Shown piece by piece: positions 8,008 through 22,192 of a stretch of 64,000 nt of DNA. This stretch comes from Corynebacterium mustelae. GTDB taxonomy: Bacteria > Actinomycetota > Actinomycetes > Mycobacteriales > Mycobacteriaceae. Both the position numbers and the translations under genes were made by a program. The stretch covers positions 2,790,001-2,854,000 of the forward strand of contig NZ_CP011542.1 in the NCBI RefSeq assembly GCF_001020985.1. The letters run 5' to 3'. Below the pieces are notes generated by a model. The model was not told where the DNA came from and ran no database searches. It worked only from the letters and a program-made list of their open reading frames with translations. The first letter of the stretch is position 1. Every line of letters starts with the position of its first letter.

Positions 8008-9663
8008 TTAGCTACCTAGTACGGCAGATACCAGTGCCTGCGCTTCCTTTTGTACTTCCACAAGATGAGATTCACCTTTGAAGGATTCGGCGTATATCTT
8101 GTATTTGTCTTCTGTTCCGGATGGGCGGGCGGCGAACCAGGCGGATTCGGTGCACACCTTGAGGCCACCGATAGCAGCACCGTTGCCTGGGGCAGCAGTG
8201 AGTTTCGCGGTGATGGGTTCCCCGGCGAGTTCGGTGGCGGTTACTTGTTCCGGCGACAGGGCCTTGAGAATCGCCTTTTGTTCCCGGTTTGCGTCCGCAT
8301 CGGTACGGGCATATACCGGCGCACCGAATTCGGCAGCGAGTTCCGCGTACCGCTGCGATGGGGTCTTGCCAGTGACTGCGGTGATTTCGGCAGCGAGCAG
8401 GTCCAAAATGATGCCGTCTTTGTCGGTGGACCAGACGGTGCCGTTGTGGCGTAGGAAGGAAGCACCGGCGGATTCTTCGCCGCCGAAGCCGATGGAGCCG
8501 TCGATAAGCCCTGGCACGAACCATTTAAATCCGACGGGAACTTCCACCAGTTTTTTGCCGAGGTTTGCCACCACGCGGTCGATCATGGAGGAAGATACCA
8601 AGGTCTTACCCACCGCGTCGGTACCCCAATCGGGCCGGTGGGCGAAGAGATAGTCGATAGCGACCGCGAGATAGTGATTCGGGTTCATAAGTCCCGCATC
8701 GGGGGTGACGATACCGTGGCGGTCGGCGTCGGCGTCGTTACCGGTAGCAATGTCGTATTTGTCACGGTTGTGGACCAAAGATGCCATGGAATTAGGGGAT
8801 GAGCAGTCCATGCGAATCTTGCCGTCAGTATCCAAGGTCATGAACCGCCAGGTAGCGTCGACAAGCGGGTTGACCACGGTCAGGTTGAGCTTATGCGCAT
8901 CGGCAATCGCACCCCAGTAATCTACCGAGGCGCCACCCATGGGGTCGGCACCGATGGCCAAACCTGAGTCCCGGATTGCCGCGATATTAATCACATTCGG
9001 CAAATCAGCCACGTAGCTGTCGAGGTAGTTATACGGCGTCACGCGTGGATCAAGCACACCAGCAACGCTAGTGCGGTTAACCTCAGCCATACCGCCCCGC
9101 ATGATTTCGTTGGCGCGGGCTGCGATCCAATCGGTAGCATCGGTATCCGCCGGGCCGCCGTTTGGCGGATTGTACTTAAAGCCACCGTCGCGTGGCGGAT
9201 TGTGCGACGGAGTAATTACAATGCCGTCGGCACGTTTCGGGTCGGTGCCGGTCACTCCGCCGTCTAGCTTGGCGTTGTGCGCCAAAATAGCGTGCGATAC
9301 CGCAGGAGTTGGGGTGTAGCGGCCCCGATCATCGACAAGCACGGTGCAATCGTTGGCAAGGAGAACCTCAAGCGCGGAAATCATGGCTGGCTCGCTCAGC
9401 GCGTGCGGATCCCGCCCAATAAAGACAGGGCCGCCGATGTTTTGGCTACAGCGATAATCGACGATCGCTTGAGTGGTTGCCAAAATGTGGTTTTCGTTAA
9501 AGGCAGTATCCAGTGACGATCCCCGGTGCCCGGAGGTGCCGAAAGCAACTTGCTGGTCGGGGTTTTCCACGTCTGGGGTGCGGGTATAGTACGCCGTGAC
9601 TACTTCTGCGATGTCAATGAGATCCTGCGGTTGTGCAAGTTGGCCTGCGCGTTCATGAGCCAT
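8008..9663 (-). CDS. pgm: phosphoglucomutase (alpha-D-glucose phosphate-specific)
   Basis: A 551-residue enzyme that interconverts glucose 1-phosphate and glucose 6-phosphate in the cytosol, feeding glycogen, trehalose and UDP-glucose synthesis. Landmarks are [12 protein letters not shown] near the N-terminus, the active-site phosphoserine loop [13 protein letters not shown] (residues ~150), the metal-binding loop [11 protein letters not shown] (~310), the sugar-binding GGEESAG (~395) and the phosphate-binding SGTEDKYK near the C-terminus. This length and motif set match the Pgm of the glucose-specific branch rather than PgcA or GlmM. Start at ATG 9663 with an AAGGAG site. It is divergent from the fluoride-channel genes. 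Confidence 0.95.
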   Translation of the reverse strand: MAHERAGQLAQPQDLIDIAEVVTAYYTRTPDVENPDQQVAFGTSGHRGSSLDTAFNENHILATTQAIVDYRCSQNIGGPVFIGRDPHALSEPAMISALEVLLANDCTVLVDDRGRYTPTPAVSHAILAHNAKLDGGVTGTDPKRADGIVITPSHNPPRDGGFKYNPPNGGPADTDATDWIAARANEIMRGGMAEVNRTSVAGVLDPRVTPYNYLDSYVADLPNVINIAAIRDSGLAIGADPMGGASVDYWGAIADAHKLNLTVVNPLVDATWRFMTLDTDGKIRMDCSSPNSMASLVHNRDKYDIATGNDADADRHGIVTPDAGLMNPNHYLAVAIDYLFAHRPDWGTDAVGKTLVSSSMIDRVVANLGKKLVEVPVGFKWFVPGLIDGSIGFGGEESAGASFLRHNGTVWSTDKDGIILDLLAAEITAVTGKTPSQRYAELAAEFGAPVYARTDADANREQKAILKALSPEQVTATELAGEPITAKLTAAPGNGAAIGGLKVCTESAWFAARPSGTEDKYKIYAESFKGESHLVEVQKEAQALVSAVLGS

Positions 9664-9781
9664 TACGGGAAACTCCTTTTAGTGAAGGTAATGATACGAC
9701 TTACATTCCATCATCTACTTTTTATTCCGGTTGCGCACGATTTCGCTATAAAAGTCACAATAAGGGCTATGTTAAAGGGGT

Positions 9782-10114
9782 ATGCGTATGGTTTTTGTCG
9801 CTGCGGCTGGGGCCGCCGCCGGGGCTGGATGTCGGTTTATCCTGCATCAAAATTCACTTTTCGACGCCCCGACGTCTGTCCTACTCATCAATGTCCTGGG
9901 AAGCTTCCTGTTTGCCACCGTGCCGAGCGAACCAACATGGTTAAGGCCCCTTGTATGTTCCGGTTTCTTGGGTGGTTTTACGAGCTTTTCGACGTTCCTC
10001 GTGCTGGCGGTCTCCCACACAATCATTGGGGCAGCCATCTACACCTTGATTACCGTCACCTCCTGTCTCGCCGCCTGGCTTGCTGGGACAGAACTCATGA
10101 GGCGGTGGAAATGA
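9782..10114 (+). CDS. crcB: fluoride ion channel CrcB/Fluc, subunit 1
   Basis: A 110-residue, four-helix membrane protein of the Fluc/CrcB family, which exports fluoride through a dual-topology dimer. It shows the family motifs GAAAGAGCRF in TM1, NVLGSFLFA in TM2 and GFLGGFTSFSTF in TM3, the phenylalanine/threonine region that lines the pore. Start at ATG 9782 behind an AAAGGGG site. The last codons overlap the next crcB gene by the ATGA arrangement, so the two are translated together. Paired genes are thought to give antiparallel heterodimers. I see no fluoride riboswitch upstream. Confidence 0.92.
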   Translation: MRMVFVAAAGAAAGAGCRFILHQNSLFDAPTSVLLINVLGSFLFATVPSEPTWLRPLVCSGFLGGFTSFSTFLVLAVSHTIIGAAIYTLITVTSCLAAWLAGTELMRRWK

Positions 10115-10455
10115 TCGTCGTATCTTTGGGTTTTGTGTGCCTAGGTGGAGCGCTCGGTGGTGCAGTGCGCTACCTGCTTAGTGTTCTACTCCCCCGGCTT
10201 GTAGGGACACTAGTAGCCAATTCTGCTGCCTGCATTCTGGCTGGTATTGCCCTCCAATGTTTTACTACGTCCTCCGTAGCCTATGCCGCACTAGCTGTAG
10301 GTGTAGCTGGCGCAATGTCCACCTGGTCAACACTTGCTGCGGAACTTGGGCAACTACTGAAAGAAAACCGCTATAGGACGTGTGTTCTCTACTTCTGTGC
10401 CACGATGATCGGCACAACAGCTTCCTTGGCGTTAGGAAGTTGCATTGGGACTTAG
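10111..10455 (+). CDS. crcB: fluoride ion channel CrcB/Fluc, subunit 2
   Basis: A 114-residue second CrcB/Fluc subunit starting at the ATG overlapping the stop of the first (ATGA). It has four hydrophobic helices. Motifs are more diverged than in subunit 1: GGALGGAVRYLL in TM1, NSAACILAG for the Asn helix, and GVAGAMSTWSTLA where subunit 1 has GFTSFSTF. This asymmetry fits an obligate heterodimer in which the two subunits adopt opposite topologies. A strong terminator follows directly. Confidence 0.9.
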   Translation: MIVVSLGFVCLGGALGGAVRYLLSVLLPRLVGTLVANSAACILAGIALQCFTTSSVAYAALAVGVAGAMSTWSTLAAELGQLLKENRYRTCVLYFCATMIGTTASLALGSCIGT

Positions 10456-10471
10456 GTTCGTATAACCACAA

Positions 10472-10498
10472 AAACCCCAGCAGATTATGCTGGGGTTT
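10472..10498. terminator. bidirectional terminator between crcB and a small membrane gene
   Basis: An 11-bp stem AAACCCCAGCA/TGCTGGGGTTT with a 5-nt loop, T-rich on both sides, between convergent genes. Confidence 0.8.
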
Positions 10499-10509
10499 CC
10501 ATAACGAAG

Positions 10510-10767
10510 TTAGAAAGTTGGGGCACCGGGCCACGGGGTTTTACCCTTGCCACGGGTAAAGAGGTTATACAAAGTACCAATGACAAAATATAGTGCAGCG
10601 AAGGAACTCAACCCACCGAGAACAGTACCTGCAATGGTATCGAATTGCAGATGTGGGTGGGTTGTGGACTGTGCCATAGCTGCGGGGCTAAAAATGATAA
10701 ACATCGTAATCACTGCGGATACAACAACAAAAGCTGCAGCCAGAGAACGAACAGACAAAGACATCAC
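10510..10767 (-). CDS. small membrane protein, function unknown
   Basis: An 85-residue protein (start 10767, or the second Met at 10764). It has an N-terminal hydrophobic segment, which may be a signal peptide (cleavage near AMAQS), and a second membrane segment TVLGGLSSFAALYFVIGTLYNL, followed by a basic GKGKTPWPGAP tail. It is convergent with crcB and lies downstream of the rRNA operon in the same direction, beyond the operon terminator. I do not recognise the family. Confidence 0.6.
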   Translation of the reverse strand: MMSLSVRSLAAAFVVVSAVITMFIIFSPAAMAQSTTHPHLQFDTIAGTVLGGLSSFAALYFVIGTLYNLFTRGKGKTPWPGAPTF

Positions 10768-10914
10768 GCTAAAAATCCTTCACCTAAAAGAACAATAACC
10801 TTGGAACATCAACGCTTATGTCCACCAGAAAAACTGAGGTGGTAAAAATTCTTTGCGTTGAACACATATCGTTATCGCCGAGTCCGACGAAATCGTTACA
10901 CTGAGGTAAAAGTT

Positions 10915-10942
10915 AACCCCCACCTGTGTTGGGTGGGGGTTT
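10915..10942 (-). terminator. rRNA operon terminator
   Basis: AACCCCCACC/GGTGGGGGTT forms a strong GC-rich hairpin just beyond the 5S gene, followed by TTAACTTTT on the minus strand. Confidence 0.8.
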
Positions 10943-10957
10943 GTTTGTTGAGTTTTT

Positions 10958-11076
10958 GTGGTCGGCGGTGTCTTACTCTCCCACAAACTTCCGTTTGCAG
11001 TACCATCAGCGCTGTCGGGCTTAGCTTCCGGGTTCGGGATGGGTCCGGGCGTGTCCCCGACGCTATTGCCACCGAC
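10958..11076 (-). rRNA. rrf: 5S ribosomal RNA
   Basis: About 119 nt on the minus strand with typical 5S segments: CGGGGACACGCCCGGACCC near the 5' side and GAGAGTAAGACACCGCC near the 3' side. It lies about 110 bp after the 23S gene. The ends are estimated to a few bases. Confidence 0.92.
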
Positions 11077-11187
11077 ACGATCATTATTATTATTGTTGTT
11101 TTTGTTTTGTGGTGGTGTTGTGTCAGATACTGTGTAGTGGACGCGGTTTTTTGTGTTTGTTTTGTTTGGGTTGTTTTGGGTGGTGTT

Positions 11188-16219
<5,032 letters not shown>

Positions 16220-16537
16220 AAACAAGAACAAAAACAATTCCTGCACGGCTCTGCGAAAAGCCCAAAACCAGCAAAAAACAAACAACCAACAAAAAACAAC
16301 GATCAGCCAAAACCAACCGCCATCAAAAAATTGATCATCCAAAAAACAAAAACAGTCCCCTCACCACGTTGGACAAAAATCACAACATAAGCAAAGAAAC
16401 CAACAAAAAACAACAAGCCATCAACCCATCATCTTCTGCACAGCTAGTCATTTAACAAGCAAGCCACACTTGCCAGCCACAACCAAAAGCCACAACAAAA
16501 AACAACAAGAAAACAACCAAAAAAACAAAAGTACATT

Positions 16538-16563
16538 GGCACACTATTGAGTTCTCAAACAAC
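16538..16563 (-). promoter_or_regulatory. rRNA leader element (antitermination/processing)
   Basis: The minus strand reads GTTGTTTGAGAACTCAATAG followed by TGTGCC, a sequence strongly conserved upstream of actinobacterial 16S genes, where it acts in antitermination or RNase III processing of the precursor. Role assigned from the known family pattern. Confidence 0.6.
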
Positions 16564-16619
16564 GTTCGCACGCTACTTTGAGGGATTTTTCCTCCCAGCC
16601 GGTCGCGGCGACTCACATA

Positions 16620-16648
16620 AAGTTACACAGAACTTCTCAACAAAACAA
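16620..16648 (-). promoter_or_regulatory. possible rRNA promoter
   Basis: On the minus strand TTGTTT and TAACTT are 17 bp apart, about 400 bp before the 16S gene and just before the conserved leader element. The -10 match is only fair, and there may be further promoters upstream between this and murA. Confidence 0.35.
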
Positions 16649-16776
16649 ATTGCCAGTTCAGACGAGTTTTTTAGTGCACTTTTCCACCCTACTGTGTGAC
16701 TTTTTCATAGAGAATGCTTAGTGTCCCCACAGTAGGCGGCGGTTAGGTGCCCCGCATTCGTCGAAAAGCGATCGCA

Positions 16777-18030
16777 CTATCTCACCCGGGTGATGGTTGC
16801 GCCCAGGCTTTGGAGGTTTTCCACAAAGCGCGGGTAACCGCGATCAATGTGATACACATCGTGCACTTCGGTCACCCCATCGGCGCATAGACCAGCCAAA
16901 ACCAGGCCAGCACCAGCGCGGATATCGGAGCTCCAGACCGGGGTGGAGGACAGCTGCTCTACCCCTCGTAGCACTACATGGTGCCCGTCGACGGTGGCGT
17001 CAGCACCAAGCCGCATCATTTCGTCGACAAACCGGAATCGTGCTTCAAAGATGTTTTCGGTGATAACGCTGGTTCCGTCCGCGATTGCAGAAATTCCGAT
17101 TGCCATTGGCTGCAAATCGGTCGGGAAACCAGGAAACGGCAGGGTTTGATAATCCACGGCCTTAGGGCGGTGCGGCATGACAACGCGGAAACCATTGTCA
17201 TAGGTTTCAATTTGCGCCCCAGCAAAGCGAAGCATTTCTAATGGAAGGTGGAGGTGTCGTGGGGCTATTCCGCTGACCGTGATGTCACCTTGAGTCATGG
17301 CTGCGGCATATGCCCATGTTCCGGCAACAATGCGGTCCCCAATCACCTCGTGCTGGGTAGGGTGTAGTTTTTCCACCCCGTCGATGGTGATGGTTGGGGT
17401 ACCTTCACCGGTGATTTTGGCACCCATTTGGCGCAGCATTACGCAAAGGTCAACAATTTCGGGTTCTCGTGCTGCATTTTCTAAGATGGTGCGTCCGTTC
17501 GCTAACACAGCTGCGGTAAGGATGTTTTCCGTCGCCCCCACTGACGGAAAGTCCAGGTCAATCTGAGCTCCGTGTAATCCGCTGGCTTCGGCAACGACTG
17601 CGCCATGCCGAATGTAGGTGGTGGCACCAAGTTTTTCCAGGCCGGATTGGTGCATATCTAAGGGACGGCTACCGATCGCGTCGCCGCCAGGTAGCGCAAC
17701 CACTGCGTGTCCAATGCGTGCGGTAAGGGGGCCTAATACGCAGACCGAAGCGCGGAATTGTCGTACCGCCTCGAAATCGGCATTGGGTGAAACTTCGGCG
17801 GGGGTCGTTATCGTCACTGTGTCGCCATTAATGTCGACGTGGCAGCCCAGCCCAGATAAAACCTCACCCATCAGTGGTACGTCGAGAATTTCCGGGCAGT
17901 TTGTAAGTGTGGTGGTACCTTCAGCGAGCAGTGCTGCTGCCATGAGTTTCAACACACTATTTTTTGCACCTGCTACTTTTACTTCACCTACCAGGCGCGC
18001 ACCGCCTGTGACCAAAAAACGATCTTTCAC
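16777..18030 (-). CDS. murA: UDP-N-acetylglucosamine 1-carboxyvinyltransferase
   Basis: A 417-residue enzyme that transfers enolpyruvate from PEP to UDP-GlcNAc, the first committed step of peptidoglycan synthesis, in the cytosol. The N-terminal [17 protein letters not shown] carries the substrate-contacting Lys-Asn pair, and [16 protein letters not shown] the conserved arginines. The active-site loop reads [11 protein letters not shown], so position 117 is Asp where most bacterial MurA proteins have the Cys attacked by fosfomycin. The same Cys-to-Asp change is known in Mycobacterium tuberculosis and gives intrinsic fosfomycin resistance. The gene lies directly before the rRNA operon in the same direction and diverges from the adenosyltransferase gene. 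Confidence 0.95.
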   Translation of the reverse strand: MKDRFLVTGGARLVGEVKVAGAKNSVLKLMAAALLAEGTTTLTNCPEILDVPLMGEVLSGLGCHVDINGDTVTITTPAEVSPNADFEAVRQFRASVCVLGPLTARIGHAVVALPGGDAIGSRPLDMHQSGLEKLGATTYIRHGAVVAEASGLHGAQIDLDFPSVGATENILTAAVLANGRTILENAAREPEIVDLCVMLRQMGAKITGEGTPTITIDGVEKLHPTQHEVIGDRIVAGTWAYAAAMTQGDITVSGIAPRHLHLPLEMLRFAGAQIETYDNGFRVVMPHRPKAVDYQTLPFPGFPTDLQPMAIGISAIADGTSVITENIFEARFRFVDEMMRLGADATVDGHHVVLRGVEQLSSTPVWSSDIRAGAGLVLAGLCADGVTEVHDVYHIDRGYPRFVENLQSLGATITRVR

Positions 18031-18070
18031 AATCGCCCAGCATAATAAACTGTTCGCGTATTTTGGTGTT

Positions 18071-18643
18071 ATGGCTGTTCACTTAACAAAAATTTATACA
18101 CGCACGGGTGATGATGGCACCACTGGGTTATCTGATTTCTCTCGGGTGTCTAAAAACGATGCCAGGCTATCGGCCTACGCTGATTGCGACGAACTCAATG
18201 CCCAGCTCGGCGTAGTTTTGGCGTTGGGGCAACCAAGCCCTGAGGTTGCAGCAACGTTGCAACGTATCCAAAACGAGCTTTTCGACGCCGGTGCCGACCT
18301 AGCAACCCCGGAAAATCCAGATTTGGGATACGAGCCGTTGCGAATCACGCAGGATTATATTGATCGTTTGGAAGCGGAATGTGACAGTTTCAACGAAGCG
18401 TTGTCGAAATTGGATTCTTTTATCTTGCCAGGCGGCACCCCCACCGCAGCATTGCTACATGTGGCACGCACGGTGGCCCGGCGTGCTGAACGCGCCGCAT
18501 GGCTGGCGGTGGAAGCTTATCCTGAGACGACTTCCGTTATGCCTGCTAAATACCTCAATCGGCTGTCGGATTTGCTGTTTATTCTGTGCCGGGTGACCAA
18601 TAATTCCCAGGATATAAAGTGGGTACCGGGCGGCAAACGTTAA
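18071..18643 (+). CDS. ATP:cob(I)alamin adenosyltransferase, PduO type
   Basis: A 190-residue cytosolic enzyme that transfers adenosyl from ATP to cob(I)alamin to make coenzyme B12. The N-terminal P-loop-like [15 protein letters not shown] is the PduO-type ATP-binding signature. RRAERAAW and [13 protein letters not shown] are the conserved helices of the trimeric four-helix bundle; the Arg in RRAER and the Asp in LNRLSD are key residues in the family. Start at ATG 18071, chosen because it begins right before the signature. It diverges from murA and is followed by a hairpin built from two inverted copies of the window's recurrent 13-mer. Confidence 0.92.
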   Translation: MAVHLTKIYTRTGDDGTTGLSDFSRVSKNDARLSAYADCDELNAQLGVVLALGQPSPEVAATLQRIQNELFDAGADLATPENPDLGYEPLRITQDYIDRLEAECDSFNEALSKLDSFILPGGTPTAALLHVARTVARRAERAAWLAVEAYPETTSVMPAKYLNRLSDLLFILCRVTNNSQDIKWVPGGKR

Positions 18644-18644
18644 A

Positions 18645-18678
18645 GGCGTCGAAAAGCGAAATGCTGCTTTTCGACGCC
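18645..18678. terminator. terminator built from an inverted pair of the recurrent 13-mer
   Basis: GGCGTCGAAAAGC and GCTTTTCGACGCC form a perfect 13-bp stem with an 8-nt loop, between the convergent adenosyltransferase and ramA genes. The arm is the same oligonucleotide that occurs as single copies throughout the window. There is no long T-run, so termination efficiency is uncertain. Confidence 0.65.
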
Positions 18679-18705
18679 GTAATAGGTGTTTGTTTTGTAA
18701 GCCAG

Positions 18706-19575
18706 CTAGGGTAACGCCCCGATGCGACGGGCAGCATTTACCGCCTCGTATCGGGTATGCGCACCAAGTTTACGCATGACGGATCGCAAATAACTCTTAA
18801 CAGTTTCTGCGCCGATACCCATTTCTTCTGCCGCTTCAACGTTAGTATGTCCAAGCGCTACACAGGACAGAACATCAAGCTCACGTGCTGAGAGCTTGGT
18901 GGTTTGCTTAACCCGAACTGGGGCAACCATTTGGTCGCACAGCTCTTCTAGTTCAGCGCGGATATCCTCTTGTTCGATTCGATTGGCTAGCATGCGCAAC
19001 TTTGAGTGGGTGGAACGGATCTGTTCCCATTCCGCGCCATTCATCATTCGGCCTTGCCGTGGTGCCGCACCACCACGTAGCCCCTCGGCGCGTCGCGCGG
19101 CAGCATTGACAGCTAAGTCCTGCTCCAGGGTGCGCGCAGTCATGGTCACTTCTTCGATGACCTTATCGCCCAAGCGTACTGGGGAGTGAACGCCAACATA
19201 CAGCACACCACGAATCTCACGATTCACGATGACCGGGACAGCAACGATGGAATGCAGCCCTTCATCTTGAATCACCGAGTCGAGCTCGTGGGAGATAACG
19301 TTGGCGCGGGTGTAATCGGAAACGCCGACGGGACGCCCGGTGGTAACTACCCGACCACCAACACCTACGCCTGGTTCGATAATTAAGTTTTGTAACGCGG
19401 GTGTTCGTAGACCAACCCATTGTGTGATTTGGATGCGATTATCGGTCAGTACTGTTGCGTACATAGTGACCGGGATACCCGTCTTTGTTTTCAGCGATGC
19501 AAGTGCCGAGCGAACGGCATCGTCATCATCTTTCACACGCTGAATCTCCACATTTTCCTCCTGTGTATCACGCAT
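18706..19575 (-). CDS. ramA: RamA-type GAF-LuxR transcriptional regulator
   Basis: A 289-residue protein with an N-terminal GAF-like domain (residues ~20-170, including WVGLRTPALQNLIIEPGVGVGG) and a C-terminal LuxR helix-turn-helix (LSARELDVLSCVALGHTNVEAAEEMGIGAETVKSYLRSVMRKLGAH). The sequence is close to RamA of C. glutamicum as I recall it, a global activator of acetate, sugar and central carbon genes that binds runs of G or C. The gene order ramA-cysK-cysE is also the C. glutamicum one. The upstream region holds several G/C runs (near 19754, 19810, 19876 and 19898), consistent with autoregulation by RamA, and a palindrome. The ATG at 19575 is used; the exact N-terminus is uncertain by a few residues. 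Confidence 0.92.
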   Translation of the reverse strand: MRDTQEENVEIQRVKDDDDAVRSALASLKTKTGIPVTMYATVLTDNRIQITQWVGLRTPALQNLIIEPGVGVGGRVVTTGRPVGVSDYTRANVISHELDSVIQDEGLHSIVAVPVIVNREIRGVLYVGVHSPVRLGDKVIEEVTMTARTLEQDLAVNAAARRAEGLRGGAAPRQGRMMNGAEWEQIRSTHSKLRMLANRIEQEDIRAELEELCDQMVAPVRVKQTTKLSARELDVLSCVALGHTNVEAAEEMGIGAETVKSYLRSVMRKLGAHTRYEAVNAARRIGALP

Positions 19576-20252
19576 GGCATGAATCCTCTTGGGCTACAAA
19601 CACACTGTGGATTGTTTAAGTGTCATGCGCTGTAAGAATTCTTCCTATGGAAGTTTTGCAGCACGCAACCGTTAAAACCACATAATCACGCAAACTGTTT
19701 GCGAGTTGTTATGCAATCTCAAGAAGCAAACAAGCTAGCCTGCCGTATGCATTACCCCCGGAGTGTGGGTGACGCATACCTGCAACCTCACAGCAGTATA
19801 ACCATTGAACGGGGGGTAGCAAAAGCTAGTAGATATGTGGGAAATTACCGTTCAATGCCCGCTTTGTACGGAATCTGGGGGTAACCGAGTGGGGAAAATA
19901 CCCCAGTTTTTACACCACCCACCGGAATTAAAAATCATAAAGTTATCAACACCTCAACCCCGCAGCAAATTATATACTTTCGTACACAAATAGCGTTCTA
20001 GCTTACGATTCACCCCCAACAAGGGGAAGCTGAATGAAGTCGCCAACCGCGACAATATATTGCATATTTTTCATCTAATCTGCGCAAAATACTGGCGGGG
20101 GTAACTATGCCCAACATGCGCCAAAATCGGACATTATGACACATTGCAATACGCACTAAACCCACAAAACCACATTGCTCAACAAGAAAAATTTTTAAAA
20201 AAGTGCCATGAATCACCTGAAAAATACCAAATTCGGCAATTTTATCGCTTGA
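19576..20252. other. regulatory region between ramA and cysK
   Basis: About 680 bp without a credible gene. The ramA-proximal half holds a 15-bp palindrome and several runs of four to six G or C that resemble RamA half sites. The cysK-proximal part leads to two McbR-type operators. Confidence 0.5.
19689..19703. promoter_or_regulatory. palindrome upstream of ramA
   Basis: CGCAAACTGTTTGCG is a perfect 7-1-7 palindrome about 115 bp upstream of the ramA start. Its halves partly resemble the TTTGC-containing RamB motif of C. glutamicum, but the match is incomplete. The binding protein is unknown. Confidence 0.4.
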
Positions 20253-20268
20253 TAGACAACCCTGTCTA
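20253..20268. promoter_or_regulatory. McbR-type operator, distal copy
   Basis: TAGACAACCCTGTCTA fits TAGAC-N6-GTCTA exactly, the published site of McbR, the TetR-type repressor of sulfur-amino-acid genes in C. glutamicum. It is 128 bp before cysK. Confidence 0.8.
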
Positions 20269-20285
20269 CAATGCGTTGAATATTA

Positions 20286-20301
20286 TAGACTCATTGGTCT
20301 A
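20286..20301. promoter_or_regulatory. McbR-type operator, proximal copy
   Basis: TAGACTCATTGGTCTA is a second exact TAGAC-N6-GTCTA, 33 bp (about three helical turns) after the first. A TATACT hexamer that could be the -10 lies at 20311-20316, so this copy overlaps the -35 region and would repress cysK. Confidence 0.82.
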
Positions 20302-20395
20302 TGCGTTTGCTATACTGATGTCCGGCATCTCTGCAGAAATTCAAAAAATAGACTGCACAAGCCCTAAAAAATTCTCTCACTGAAGGAGCTTACTC

Positions 20396-21331
20396 ATGGC
20401 AAAAATTTATAACGACATCCTGGAGACCATTGGCAACACCCCTATGGTGCGCCTTAATCAATTAGATAAAGACCTGCCCGGCAACGTCGTCGTAAAGCTT
20501 GAGTTTTTCAACCCGGCAAACTCCGTCAAGGATCGCATCGGCAAAGCGATCGTTGATGCTGCCGAAGCCTCCGGCGAGCTTAAGCCTGGCGGAACCCTCG
20601 TCGAAGCAACCTCCGGCAATACCGGCATTGCACTAGCACTGGCCGGAGCCGCACGCGGCTACAATGTGGTGCTTACCATGCCAGAAACCATGTCTACGGA
20701 GCGTCGCGTCATGCTCCGGGCATTCGGTGCCGAGATTATTCTCACCCCCGGCTCCGCCGGAATGCAAGGTGCGGTTGACAAAGCGAATGAAATCGTTGCG
20801 GAACGGCCTGGTGCAATCCTGGCTCGTCAGTTCGCAAACGCAGCTAATCCACAGATCCACCGCGAAACCACCGGTGAAGAAATCTGGCGCGATACCGATG
20901 GCAATATCGACATCTTCGTCGCGGGAATCGGCACCGGCGGAACCATCACCGGCGCTGGCGAAACCTTACGTAAACACAAACCCGAAATTGAAATTTACGC
21001 AGTGGAACCAGAAGCTTCACCGCTACTGACTACCGGTAAAGCCGGCCCACACAAGATTCAGGGAATGGGCGCAAACTTCATCCCTGAAGTTTTAAACCAG
21101 AAGATCTACGACGAAGTTATTACCGTTTCCAACGAAGACGCCGTAACAACCTCCCGCAACCTAGGTGTTCAAGAAGGTATCCTCGGCGGAATTTCAGCAG
21201 GGGCAAATGTCAAGGCGGCTCTCGACATTGCCGCCCGTGAAGAAAACGCCGGGAAAACCATCGTCACTGTCATCCCAGACTTCGGTGAGCGCTACATTTC
21301 CACAGTGCTTTACGACGACATCCGCGACTAA
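20396..21331 (+). CDS. cysK: O-acetylserine sulfhydrylase (cysteine synthase A)
   Basis: A 311-residue PLP enzyme that makes cysteine from O-acetylserine and sulfide in the cytosol. Lys45 in NPANSVKDRIG binds PLP, EATSGNTGIALA is the substrate-binding loop, and GIGTGGTITGAG is the phosphate-binding loop. The length is normal. Start at ATG 20396 with an AAGGAG site. It is followed 140 bp later by cysE in the same direction; CysE makes the substrate and binds CysK through its C-terminus. Two exact McbR-type operators upstream indicate repression when sulfur amino acids are plentiful. Confidence 0.96.
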   Translation: MAKIYNDILETIGNTPMVRLNQLDKDLPGNVVVKLEFFNPANSVKDRIGKAIVDAAEASGELKPGGTLVEATSGNTGIALALAGAARGYNVVLTMPETMSTERRVMLRAFGAEIILTPGSAGMQGAVDKANEIVAERPGAILARQFANAANPQIHRETTGEEIWRDTDGNIDIFVAGIGTGGTITGAGETLRKHKPEIEIYAVEPEASPLLTTGKAGPHKIQGMGANFIPEVLNQKIYDEVITVSNEDAVTTSRNLGVQEGILGGISAGANVKAALDIAAREENAGKTIVTVIPDFGERYISTVLYDDIRD

Positions 21332-21471
21332 ACCTCTCCCCTTTTTTTGCGCATCACCGCCCTACTCGATCACATCTTTGGCTTCTTCCGTAGGGCGGTT
21401 TAGCCATTTTTCCACACAGGTTTTATTCGCCGCATGCGACACCCACCCAACTACTGTTACGCTGGTCAAAC

Positions 21472-22065
21472 ATGTACTCCATTATCAAAATGATTCGTGA
21501 AGATTTAGCCAATGCCCGTGACCACGACCCGGCTGCCCGAGGAAACGTGGAAAACGCCATAGTTTATTCCGGTCTACATGCAATCTGGCTGCACCGCATC
21601 GCCCATTGGCTATGGGTGCGCCGCATCAAAGGACCCGCGAGGATTCTCGCCCAATTCACCCGCTTTCTCACCGGTGTTGAGATACACCCTGGTGCCACCA
21701 TCGGGCGCCGATTTTTTATCGACCATGGTATGGGAATCGTCATCGGAGAAACCGCCGAAATTGGCGAAGGTGTCATGTTGTACCACGGCGTCACCCTAGG
21801 TGGCCAAGTGCTTACCCAGACCAAACGCCACCCCACTATTGAGGACAACGTCACCATCGGCGCAGGCGCCAAAGTCCTAGGCCCTATTACCATCGGTGAT
21901 GGTTCCGCCATCGGCGCAAACGCCGTGGTAACCAAGGACGTACCGCCTAATCACATCGCTGTGGGGATCCCCGCCAAGGCCCGTCCCCGCAAGGAAGAGG
22001 AATGCATCAAGCTGGTAGACCCAGATTCCTATGTAGCCAAAGACGGCGGAGATTTCATTATCTAG
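21472..22065 (+). CDS. cysE: serine O-acetyltransferase
   Basis: A 197-residue enzyme of the short CysE class, converting serine and acetyl-CoA to O-acetylserine. The N-terminal helical part ([18 protein letters not shown]) is followed by left-handed beta-helix hexapeptide turns, including [30 protein letters not shown] with the catalytic Asp-His pair, then [24 protein letters not shown]. The C-terminus ends in Ile (GGDFII), as needed for docking into the CysK active site. The gene has its own downstream terminator. Confidence 0.95.
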   Translation: MYSIIKMIREDLANARDHDPAARGNVENAIVYSGLHAIWLHRIAHWLWVRRIKGPARILAQFTRFLTGVEIHPGATIGRRFFIDHGMGIVIGETAEIGEGVMLYHGVTLGGQVLTQTKRHPTIEDNVTIGAGAKVLGPITIGDGSAIGANAVVTKDVPPNHIAVGIPAKARPRKEEECIKLVDPDSYVAKDGGDFII

Positions 22066-22080
22066 CACTCCACCACATAG

Positions 22081-22130
22081 AAAAACGCTTGCGCACCACG
22101 ACCCATAAGTATGGTGTGCAAGCGTTTTTA
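22081..22130 (+). terminator. cysE terminator
   Basis: An 18-bp stem with one mismatch (AAAAACGCTTGCGCACCA with TGGTGTGCAAGCGTTTTT) begins 16 bp after the cysE stop; the U-rich end is within the stem. Confidence 0.85.
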
Positions 22131-22192
22131 TTTAGGCCACTCTTGTTTTAACAGGAGTATGGCGTTTTAGATGCGATAACGACCTCGTGTCA

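Noticed and set aside
9664..9781. Fluoride riboswitch before crcB
   Set aside because: I could not find the conserved fluoride-aptamer core or its pseudoknot in the 118-bp leader.
9526..10455. A single 309-residue plus-strand gene
   Set aside because: Its first two thirds overlap pgm and crcB subunit 1 out of frame and show no family features. Only the part from 10111 is a real gene (second crcB).
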